From an uncultured Corynebacterium sp. (GTDB lineage: Bacteria > Actinomycetota > Actinomycetes > Mycobacteriales > Mycobacteriaceae): 13,668 nucleotides of DNA. The stretch spans positions 1 through 13,668 of the forward strand of contig NZ_CALUAK010000067.1 of the NCBI RefSeq assembly GCF_943914015.1, in the 5' to 3' direction. Made by a program: the position numbers and the translations under genes. Each line of letters starts with the position of its first letter. Within the stretch, counting starts at the first letter, position 1. Shown here piece after piece: positions 7,451 through 13,668 of this stretch. The notes under the pieces are model-generated. The model saw only the letters and a program-made list of their open reading frames with translations, had not been told where the DNA came from and made no database searches.

Positions 7451-7517
7451 TGTCAGCGGCGGGGCACTCCAGGTGGGTAACAGGCGCTGCAGCACCTTCG
7501 CTGCACACCGCCGACGG

Positions 7518-9063
7518 CTAGTGCGCCTTCACCGCGTACTCACCGGTTGTCCGCTCCTCGAGCACACCGTCGACTTCCATCTCCAGGAGAAGATCCTCCG
7601 CCTCCTGCGCGTCCGCACCCTGCAGGGCGACAAGGTCATCCTTATTCACCGTCCCATACTGACCGAGGAACGTACGCAGGCCGGTCAGCCCGTCGTACTT
7701 CGCGGGGCGCATGTACTCCAGGCGGTGGCCGAGTAGCCGCCGCGCGCCATCACCAAGTACCCAGCCATGGCAGTGCTGCCTGATGATCTGCTCGTGGCCG
7801 GCGCCGGATACCGACAAGATGATGAGCACGTCCAGCGCCGATGCCTCATCGATGGACAGCGCCTCCGCCAGGGACCGCGCCGTCACGTACGGCTCCCGGA
7901 AAAGCTGGTCAAGCGCGCGCACCACCAGTTCGTTTTCCAGGATCCGCTGCGGGCGGATGCCCCGCATGAAGCGGATGACGCTCCAATTCGGCTCCCCGCC
8001 GTACAGGTACACATGGGTGTCATCGAATTTCGGTGGGGTCAGTCCGAGCATGATCATCGCCTTCCCGGATATGGGGAAGCTCGACTGGCCCTGCATGCGC
8101 GGGTTGGCAAACCCCACCGCCCGAAGGAGGTCCAGCATCTGCCGGCTCATGCCCTCACGGGGCACGTACTCGAAGGCGAGAGTTCTGTCGGGGCTCCACG
8201 TGATCTCCACGGGGTAGTTGAGCTTGTTCATGCTCAGGACGTAGGCCAGCGCGTCACGCACGGTTTGCGCGGGCACAGGCCGGGAGGCGGCCTTGAGGTC
8301 ACCCACACCCCACTCCACCGGCTTGTTCAACTCGCTGATGAGCTTTTCGACGTTCACAAGCCCCTCCAGCAGGCTCCTTCCCGTGGCCCACTCCCGATTC
8401 ACGCTGAACCGGGGCACGCCCACGGGTGCCAACAGGTAGAAGCCCATGTTGGTGAGCGTCCCCTCGTGTGTTGCCGCCCCGATGTGGACGAGCACCTCCT
8501 CGTCGGACATGCCGGCGCACTCCCCCACCCACTCGCGCACGATGTCCATCGTTTCTGCCGACACGACGCTCGTCGACGCATCGGATGCCTCATCCGACCA
8601 CCACTGGCCCCGATCAACCGTGCCGGATGGCAGCACAAGAATCCCGTTTTCATCACTGACGGGCGATATCGCTGGCAGCACGTACACCACCAGTATTTCC
8701 ACACCGCAGACGATCCATTTCTTTATCTCCACGGCTGCGTCGACGGTTCGCTCCAGCCGGGCTGTCAGCCACTTCGAGTCAATGGCGGTACCGAGCGGCT
8801 CCAGTGTCGCCGGATCGATGCCGACTACAATGAACCCGCCACCGGCGTTGGCGTGCATCGGCACAACAGCCACCACCTGGTCGGCGATCGCCGAGTCGTG
8901 GATGTTCGACGGCCCAAGTTCGAACAGCATCGATTGCTTTTCTGACACCACCGTCATCCGGTCACGCACGTGCTCCGGCACCTGTGGGTCTTCCGCCCCC
9001 CACCCACGAGACGAAAATGCGCACGAGCTCCTCCAGCTGCTCCCTGCTCATCCTTGTTTCCAT
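7518..9063 (-). CDS. AlbA_2/Schlafen-like domain protein with apparent 5' frameshift
   Basis: The long open frame (7518-8981) gives 487 aa from a GTG with no ribosome site. A Shine-Dalgarno-led ATG lies at 9063 (GAAAGGAAGATC before ATG) and starts METRMSREQLEELVRIFVSW in another frame. Deleting one C from the C6 run at 8996-9001 joins it smoothly (SWVGAEDPQVPEHVRDRM) into a protein of about 514 aa. The N-terminal domain (about 40-140) has the AlbA_2-like pattern of an acidic start, an Ala-rich helix and the Gly-rich strand ANAGGGFIVVGID. The C-terminal half looks winged-helix-like (SLAEALSIDEASALDVLIIL; then NKDDLVALQGADAQEAEDLL). Such proteins bind nucleic acid and some act in phage defence or regulation. 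It may correspond to a corynebacterial DUF (DUF5635 from memory). Without translation from GTG 8981 the gene would be inactive as written. Confidence 0.75.
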
Positions 9064-9394
9064 GATCTTCCTTTCTTTGTGCACCGTGGCCCCACAGCAG
9101 ACAAAGACAGATGGGCCTCAGCGCAGCGCTGGCCGACACCGGCCAGTACTTCGGTTGTGACTATTCAGTTGTTGCCGCGCGGCGCCGTGCGAACGACCAC
9201 GTCAGCGGTCGCCGAACCGGCGCGCTGCAAATAAAAAATGGATTTCCCCGGAAGATATCGCCCCATCCCGTGGGCTAGGTGGTACCCGCAATGCGGATAC
9301 CAACGACTTCATTATAACGCGCCGGAAGTACCGAGCGTATCTTTTTCGAACAGGCAGAAAACCACCGTGCCCTGCACACCACCGCTTCATCACT
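9064..9394. other. Non-coding stretch with hairpins, no gene seen
   Basis: No convincing coding sequence is present on either strand. It contains a perfect hairpin CTGGCCG-ACAC-CGGCCAG (9129-9146), a GC-rich patch with CGCCG-AAC-CGGCG (9210-9222), and an AT-rich stretch near 9230-9240. From about 9322 it resembles the upstream region of the SWIM gene: TTTTCGAA at 9343-9350 and GAAAACC at 9357-9363 match 9738-9745 and 9753-9759 in the same order and spacing. Confidence 0.5.
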
Positions 9395-9400
9395 TACTGT
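9395..9400 (+). promoter_or_regulatory. -10 box TACTGT of the decayed SWIM copy
   Basis: TACTGT is followed by 7 nt and the ATG at 9408, paralleling TACAGT-N7-ATG of the intact gene at 9797-9810. The promoter therefore appears to have been duplicated along with the gene. Confidence 0.5.
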
Positions 9401-9407
9401 TAGCGCC

Positions 9408-9660
9408 ATGAATGTTCCCACCACGCCGCCCCCTGCACAATCCGACTTTGAATCTTCCACACCCCACTGGAAAGAATCCTCACCCACGATTGCCTCATGT
9501 GGTCCGCAGACACATCCAGTTTCGATAAAGCCCACTCCGTCGACATCGAGATAGTTGATCAGTCATCCACCCATGTCGAGGCCGTAGTCATGGTCCCGGG
9601 GAAGACAAGCACAGGGTGACGATCGATTCGGTGAATGTGGCTTCCGGTGCCACAGCTGCC
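9408..9660 (+). pseudogene. Decayed 5' fragment of a tandem copy of the SWIM zinc-finger gene
   Basis: The ATG at 9408 opens a frame that stops at 9554. In the -1 frame, bases 9461-9619 encode TPLERILTHDCLMWSADTSS followed by FDKAHSVDIEIVDQSSTHVE. This aligns with TPLAEILSYDYLMWATDDRS and FERAHAIRTVDIVEETPTHVE at the start of the intact SWIM protein. After another shift, KHRVTIDSVNVASGATAAP corresponds to PYTVTIKAQGTIAIP just before the zinc-finger cysteines, and the match ends there. At least two frameshifts and loss of the remaining ~85% make it non-functional. Divergence is substantial, so the duplication is old or came from a related paralogue. Confidence 0.75.
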
Positions 9661-9694
9661 CCCTGAACCCAGTGACGGAGTAGCCTGCGCCTGC

Positions 9695-9716
9695 AGGAAG
9701 GCTTGATGACCTTCCT
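9695..9716 (+). terminator. Weak hairpin between the SWIM remnant and the intact gene
   Basis: AGGAAGG (9695-9701) pairs with CCTTCCT (9710-9716) around an 8-nt loop, followed only by TTG. It may insulate the intact gene from read-through; the T tract is too short to be sure. Confidence 0.25.
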
Positions 9717-9796
9717 TTGCGGAGCTGACCGGTAGGATTTTCGAAGCGCATCGAAAACCGTTCGCACACGCTGCCTTTCGTGTGGCTCGGCACGCT

Positions 9797-9802
9797 TACA
9801 GT
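9797..9802 (+). promoter_or_regulatory. -10 box TACAGT of the SWIM gene
   Basis: TACAGT matches TAnnnT and is followed by 7 nt and the ATG at 9810. No Shine-Dalgarno sequence is present, so a leaderless transcript is expected. Confidence 0.5.
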
Positions 9803-9809
9803 GAGCCCT

Positions 9810-11435
9810 ATGAACACCACTCCCCTCGCAGAGATCCTCTCGTACGACTACCTGATGTGGGCTACCGATGACCGCAGCTTTGAGCGGGCACACGCCATCC
9901 GCACCGTAGACATTGTGGAGGAGACCCCTACACACGTCGAGGCATGTGTGCAGGGAACCGCCGATGAGCCTTACACCGTCACAATTAAGGCACAGGGCAC
10001 GATTGCTATCCCCTCCTGCACGTGCCCGGTGGAGTGGGCCTGGTGCAAGCATGCCGTAGCCGTCGGCCTCCGGCTCTGCCCAGACGTAGGCGAGCCGTGC
10101 GAGCCACGGTTGGACGACGATGCCGTTTTCGCCCGCTTCCTTGCAATGGCACCGCGCGAAGCACTGATACACCTGCTCATTTCTCTCCGGAAGGATCTGC
10201 AGCCGGACGACCGCCCACTCATCATTTCCGCGATCGCCAGCGTGGGCACCCCGCAAGAAGTGAGCGTGCTCATGTCCAAGTCCGTGAAATCCCTGGCCGA
10301 CGAGTCACGACACACGCTCATCACTTCGCGCAGGCACGGAGACATGTGGAGCGTGAATGACCTGTACTCTGACTGGGATGCGACCCTCCACAACCTCTCC
10401 GACTACCTTGCCGCTGGCCGGGGCGCTTTCCTCCTTCCATCCATCGAGAAAACCGTGGACACGCTGTGTGAGCTCACAGAGGAAGACGACTCCTACGTTC
10501 CTCTCCTCGCACGTGCTCTCGAAATTCACCAGCACTACTGCACCAGTTACGACGCAGGCTCCACCCACCTCATTTCCTGGCTGGAGACCATCATTCAGCG
10601 CGTCGTAGCACAACTGCCAACCTATGACTTTTCCCCCTACTCGCTGTGCGTGGACTCTCTGGATCTCTCCGCCGCAATCACCCGCGCACGTACGGCCGAG
10701 AACCCGGTTCTTGATGCCTACCTCTCCCTCATGATCGCCGACGATGCCCCGTATTGTGCGCTCCTCGCACAGCGCGGTGCCTGGGTATCGCTCGCCACGC
10801 ATTACTCGCGCTCGGGCAGGAACAACGAAGCCCGTGACATCATCCACCGGGCGCAGGATCCCGCTTCGGAGGTCTCCATCCCCGCGAAAAATCTCGGCCC
10901 CCTCATTCGCCTCTACTGCGGGGAGGAGGAGTACCTCCACTGGCTTGTCGACGAAGCGCACGCCGGCAACACGGAAGCCGCCCGCGCGCTCACCCACCAT
11001 CCGGGCATGCCCTACGACGACGTGGTCGCAATCATCACCTCCCTGGACATCGACCTTCTCACCCGACAGAAGCTGCTGTTTGCCGCAGCATCCTTCCGCC
11101 GCAAGACCGAGGACGGACTCGCCCTCCTACACACAGGCAATCTAATCGCGACCACAGAAGAGGTGTTCATCTTTGCTGAGCAGCAGGTAGCACACACCAA
11201 CCCCATGGAGTGCGTGTCCCTCCTCGGCAACCGCATCCACAGCCGTGCCGACGAAGGCGACACTGTGACTGTCTCCGACTACCTTGCCCGCCTTCGCACG
11301 ATGATCTCTACCTCCCCTGATGCACTTACCCAGTTTTACAAGCTTCTCAAACAGATCCTCTCCGCCCACCCCTACGATCCGGAACTTCGCAGATGCCTCG
11401 CAACCCGTGGGCTCATACCCGGCTGGGACGCTTAG
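9810..11435 (+). CDS. SWIM zinc-finger protein
   Basis: This 541-aa protein carries a canonical SWIM motif CTCPVEWAWCKH (CxCx6CxH: Cys70, Cys72, Cys79, His81) after an N-terminal region of short strands. The rest (about 90-541) is mostly helical with repeat-like segments, for example GAWVSLATHYSRSGRNNEARDIIHRAQ, reminiscent of helical-repeat scaffolds. SWIM domains bind nucleic acid or protein and often accompany SWI2/SNF2 helicases in bacteria; no SNF2 domain is present here. The ATG at 9810 is chosen over an upstream in-frame GTG at 9780 because TACAGT lies 7 nt before it and the decayed upstream copy has the same arrangement. It converges on the TOTE-helicase operon with a 13-nt gap. Function is unknown; a role with the adjacent helicase is inference. 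Confidence 0.85.
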   Translation: MNTTPLAEILSYDYLMWATDDRSFERAHAIRTVDIVEETPTHVEACVQGTADEPYTVTIKAQGTIAIPSCTCPVEWAWCKHAVAVGLRLCPDVGEPCEPRLDDDAVFARFLAMAPREALIHLLISLRKDLQPDDRPLIISAIASVGTPQEVSVLMSKSVKSLADESRHTLITSRRHGDMWSVNDLYSDWDATLHNLSDYLAAGRGAFLLPSIEKTVDTLCELTEEDDSYVPLLARALEIHQHYCTSYDAGSTHLISWLETIIQRVVAQLPTYDFSPYSLCVDSLDLSAAITRARTAENPVLDAYLSLMIADDAPYCALLAQRGAWVSLATHYSRSGRNNEARDIIHRAQDPASEVSIPAKNLGPLIRLYCGEEEYLHWLVDEAHAGNTEAARALTHHPGMPYDDVVAIITSLDIDLLTRQKLLFAAASFRRKTEDGLALLHTGNLIATTEEVFIFAEQQVAHTNPMECVSLLGNRIHSRADEGDTVTVSDYLARLRTMISTSPDALTQFYKLLKQILSAHPYDPELRRCLATRGLIPGWDA

Positions 11436-11451
11436 CACGAGCCGAGTGCTA
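11433..11451. terminator. Small hairpin containing both convergent stop codons
   Basis: TAGCAC (11433-11438) pairs with GTGCTA (11446-11451) around a 7-nt loop. The left arm begins with the SWIM stop codon, and the right arm carries the stop codon of the convergent 85-aa gene. The stem is short and has no immediate T tract, so termination activity is doubtful. Confidence 0.3.
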
Positions 11452-11706
11452 TGCCTTTTCCACACCAACGAGGTCGTATTCCCCGGAGAGGGAGAAATTG
11501 TCCGCTACCCCCATGAAGTAGCGGGAGTGCGTCTTCTTAATGTCATCGAGACTCTCAGCGGTAATGAGCACAACCTCTGTGTTCGGGTCGTCCCTGAATT
11601 CTTTTTCGCGCTCCAACCGAACACGCACAGCCTCTGCTGGATCATCAAACTCAGAGAGCCGCAGAGCTCCAGAAATACGGTTGTAAATCAAAACAAAGTC
11701 TTTCAT
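11449..11706 (-). CDS. Small protein of unknown function, last gene of the helicase operon
   Basis: This 85-aa acidic soluble protein begins MKDFVLIYNRISGALRLSEF and contains a central NTEVVLITAESLDDIKKTHS. Predicted strands and helices alternate like a small alpha/beta fold. Proteins with the pattern 'LIYNR.tG.lr..eFdd' and 'sLddlk.THsRYF' occur in other actinobacteria from memory, without a known function. The ATG at 11706 has AAAGGGAG 7 nt upstream and overlaps the stop of the preceding gene as ATGA, so the two are probably translationally coupled. It lacks a signal peptide or membrane segment. Confidence 0.8.
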   Translation of the reverse strand: MKDFVLIYNRISGALRLSEFDDPAEAVRVRLEREKEFRDDPNTEVVLITAESLDDIKKTHSRYFMGVADNFSLSGEYDLVGVEKA

Positions 11707-11993
11707 ACGATCACTCCCTTTCTTCTTGACTTGTTGCCCCCTCTCCTTAGCTCAGTTAGCGGTTGATGTAAATCTTGCAAGGCATCGAGAGTCTGAAGAT
11801 TTGCCCTCGCCGCCTTTGCTTGGGCTAACTCGGATTCCGCCAAATGTCGAAAAGCTTGCGATCTGAGCTCGTGGAACTTTGGCTCGACCAGAATCCGGTG
11901 GTGCCTAGTAACTCCTCCGCCATCGAATTTGGCCACACTGATACACAGTAACCTGCTCAAACCCACAATACGGGCAGCGCGATCAGGAGGCAT
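11703..11993 (-). CDS. Small protein of unknown function, coupled to the TOTE helicase
   Basis: This is a 96-aa basic protein. The N-terminal half has a short hydrophobic patch (RIVGLSRLLCISVAKF). The C-terminal half (about 40-82) is strongly helical and Ala/Leu/Gln-rich, a likely coiled coil or helical hairpin (FRHLAESELAQAKAARANLQ). It ends in a basic tail (NKSRRKG). The ATG at 11993 overlaps the helicase stop by 11 nt, and its own stop overlaps the next ATG (ATGA). The start is uncertain: there is no well-placed Shine-Dalgarno sequence, and initiation by re-entry after the helicase stop is plausible. I do not recognise the family. Confidence 0.65.
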   Translation of the reverse strand: MPPDRAARIVGLSRLLCISVAKFDGGGVTRHHRILVEPKFHELRSQAFRHLAESELAQAKAARANLQTLDALQDLHQPLTELRRGGNKSRRKGVIV

Positions 11994-13668
11994 CCTTTAC
12001 GATCTCCCACCCTGTCTTCTTCAGCGCTGAGTGCCGCCCCGTCATCATCTGAACAAGCATGGGTACATTGGCATCGACGTAATCGTGGACCACTGCGTCG
12101 CGGTTCGGGTCACGCGTGACCCGGCCTGTGTACTGAATGGCCAGACCCTTAAACCGGAACGGCGCTGCAAGAAACAGCGTGTCCATGCTCGGCATGTCCA
12201 CACCTTCACCTGCGGATTGCCCCATCGCGACCAAGCATGCCTGCCCACGTCCTACTACGTCGCGCACACGTTCACGGTCCTCCGGCGACGAAGCCCCGGA
12301 CAAACTCACCACCGGCACCGAAACCCCGCCCGCCGTACACAGCTCACGAATATTGCTCTCAATGTTGCTTAGCGCATCAAGGCGGTTTACCAGCACCAGG
12401 CAGCTATGTCCTCCAGAAAGCGCTTCCACAACATCCGCTGCAACCTGCAGGTTCCGGGTCGAATCAACGGCAAGCTCGTTGTACAGCCCCGCGATATCCA
12501 CTGCATCGCTGTCAAACTCCGTGCGGTGAACAACCACATCCCGGCGCGCCGTCACCTCCGCAGGTAACTGCGCGCGGACGGGACCGAACTGGAAGGTGAT
12601 GAGCCGGTCCAACCTGTCGTAGCGGTAGTTCGTCGCCGTTAATCCCACCCAGTAACGCGCCCGAACGTCCTCGAAGGCGGCCTCCGCGCGTGGACCGACG
12701 GCAGCATGACACTCGTCAACAATGATCTGGTCGAACCCGCGAAGAAGCTCCGCACCCTGGCGTGCGAGTTTCTGTTGTGAGAAGACCTCGATCCCCTCTG
12801 TCGTACTGAGGAATTTTTCAAGCCGCTTCTCCCACTGCGTCTTGAGCTCCCGCCGGTGCACGATAATCGCCGTACGCACTTTCCTGCGCCCGATGAGTGC
12901 GCACGCCATGACGGTCTTGCCCTGGCCGGGATCGGCAAGAAGGATACCGATCGGGTCTTTCTCCATCGCCTTCACCGCTTTTCGCTGTCTGGGGCGAAGC
13001 GTACCGGTGAATTCCACATCAATTTTTCGCGCTGGACGGGGACGAGAAACCGTGACCTCGTAGCCGGCGGTGGTGAGGACGCGACGTGCGACGTCGACAA
13101 GCCCCCGAGGAATGCTCAGCTCCCCATTCTCGGTGTACCGGCGAATGATGCGCGGTGTTCCATACGTACTCAACCTCGAGTTTTGTTTGCGGTAGAACTC
13201 TGGGTTGGGGATCGTCGCCCGCCACTTCAGCTCAGCAAGCACACGCTTGTCGACGTCCCCTGGTACCGCAATGCGCTCCCCCACCCGTAGAGTCACTTTC
13301 TCACCCTTCACGATGCGCGCATACGGCTCGCGCTTCGGTGGCTCCTCCCCACCGCCAAGCACTATCTGCGGCGGTGCTTCAGTGTCGGTGAGTTCCTCCA
13401 GTTTCTCCACCGGCACGCGCCTGACCTCCGCGAGCCGCCCGAACTGATCCGCGTATTCCTCGAACGTTTCCGGATCTACGAACACCGTTGTCCGCTTCGA
13501 CTTCCACGAACCCAAATGAAGTGGCAGCGCGATGAGGTTGCCGAGCCGCGCTGCCTTCTTCTTTGCCTTCACCGGCAGCGTGTCTTGGGAGGGAAAGAAA
13601 CGATCCAGCGAGTGGAGGCGCAGGTCAGGACGTTTCTCCGCAGCCTCCTCCACCAGGCGGTACCCGAG
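11983..13668 (-). CDS. TOTE conflict-system primase-helicase, C-terminal helicase part (5' end outside window)
   Basis: The frame is open to the right edge, and the GTG at 13653 is only an internal candidate. Residues below count from that GTG. LHSLDRFFPSQDTLP (13-27) and GNLIALPL (38-45), then VFVDPETFEEYADQF, match the end of the archaeo-eukaryotic primase domain of TOTE proteins (family pattern SYDRxFPxQDxxP...GNLIALPLQ...VFVD...DQW). NPEFYRKQNSRLSTYGTPRI and ENGELSIPRG match the following linker. The SF2 helicase has Walker A DPGQGKT (241-247), DECH (313-316), TAT (339-341), motif V GEGVDMP and motif VI QYTGRVTR (507-514). It ends about 40 residues later with no nuclease domain. TOTE proteins are predicted nucleic-acid-targeting conflict systems. 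It is followed by two overlapping small genes. Confidence 0.87.
   Translation of the reverse strand, partial: LGYRLVEEAAEKRPDLRLHSLDRFFPSQDTLPVKAKKKAARLGNLIALPLHLGSWKSKRTTVFVDPETFEEYADQFGRLAEVRRVPVEKLEELTDTEAPPQIVLGGGEEPPKREPYARIVKGEKVTLRVGERIAVPGDVDKRVLAELKWRATIPNPEFYRKQNSRLSTYGTPRIIRRYTENGELSIPRGLVDVARRVLTTAGYEVTVSRPRPARKIDVEFTGTLRPRQRKAVKAMEKDPIGILLADPGQGKTVMACALIGRRKVRTAIIVHRRELKTQWEKRLEKFLSTTEGIEVFSQQKLARQGAELLRGFDQIIVDECHAAVGPRAEAAFEDVRARYWVGLTATNYRYDRLDRLITFQFGPVRAQLPAEVTARRDVVVHRTEFDSDAVDIAGLYNELAVDSTRNLQVAADVVEALSGGHSCLVLVNRLDALSNIESNIRELCTAGGVSVPVVSLSGASSPEDRERVRDVVGRGQACLVAMGQSAGEGVDMPSMDTLFLAAPFRFKGLAIQYTGRVTRDPNRDAVVHDYVDANVPMLVQMMTGRHSALKKTGWEIVKDAS

Noticed and set aside
7436..7495. 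MscS start 60 bases upstream (ATG or GTG at 7495)
   Set aside because: The extra 20 residues do not look like an MscS N-terminus, and the promoter box TACGCT lies inside this stretch, 7 nt before the ATG at 7435.
7488..7505. Hairpin TGCAGC-N6-GCTGCA between MscS and the AlbA_2-like gene
   Set aside because: Short stem with no T tract on either strand; not supportable as a terminator.
7767..8945. 392-codon open frame antisense to the AlbA_2-like gene
   Set aside because: High-GC shadow frame; His/Arg/Pro-rich composition without motifs, while the opposite strand is clearly coding.
9129..9146. CTGGCCG-ACAC-CGGCCAG hairpin as a terminator or small RNA
   Set aside because: Perfect stem but no T tract and no adjacent transcript end; left only as a note in the non-coding stretch.
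9408..9554. 48-codon open frame from ATG 9408 as a real small gene
   Set aside because: The region is explained by a frameshifted remnant of the SWIM gene; the conserved residues lie in a different frame.

Overview
The window looks like a chromosome segment from a high-GC actinobacterium, most probably a Corynebacterium or close relative. The evidence is indirect: a mycobacterial/corynebacterial-type RpiB, a mycothiol-linked DsbA-like protein, a DUF4230 protein, a corynebacterial-style secreted lipase, and many leaderless genes with a TAnnnT -10 box exactly 7 nt before the ATG. Assignment to species is not possible from the sequence alone.

Left part (1-7435), mostly ordinary chromosomal genes. 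It starts with the 3' end of an unrecognised Gly/Asp/Phe-tailed protein (+), then a bidirectional terminator and rpiB (-). rpiB diverges from a radical SAM/SPASM gene (+), and their -10 boxes overlap. The radical SAM gene converges on a DsbA-like mycothiol-dependent nitroreductase family gene (-), with a perfect 32-bp palindrome between them. A DUF4230 membrane-anchored protein (-) diverges from a secreted LIP-family lipase (+) across a putative operator. Next come a HAD-family phosphatase broken by one extra C, a small protein with a BRCT-like N-terminus and two membrane helices (+), and an MscS-type mechanosensitive channel (-).

Right part (7518-13668), more accessory in character. It holds an AlbA_2/Schlafen-like protein (-) whose first ~22 codons are split off by an extra C in a C6 run. 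A 746-bp stretch with no intact gene follows, containing the decayed 5' end and promoter of a tandem copy of the next gene. That next gene encodes a SWIM zinc-finger protein (+). Converging on it is a three-gene operon (-): a helicase carrying the signature linker of TOTE conflict-system primase-helicases, truncated by the right edge, then two overlapping small genes of unknown function.

The most interesting signals are four. The first is the TOTE-type primase-helicase with two translationally coupled small partners. The second is the duplicated-then-decayed SWIM locus beside it. The third is the near-uniform TAnnnT-N7-ATG architecture, including promoters that overlap each other or a stop codon. 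The fourth is two apparent single-C insertions that interrupt otherwise intact genes. The SWIM, AlbA_2 and TOTE genes together suggest a defence-like island; that is inference.
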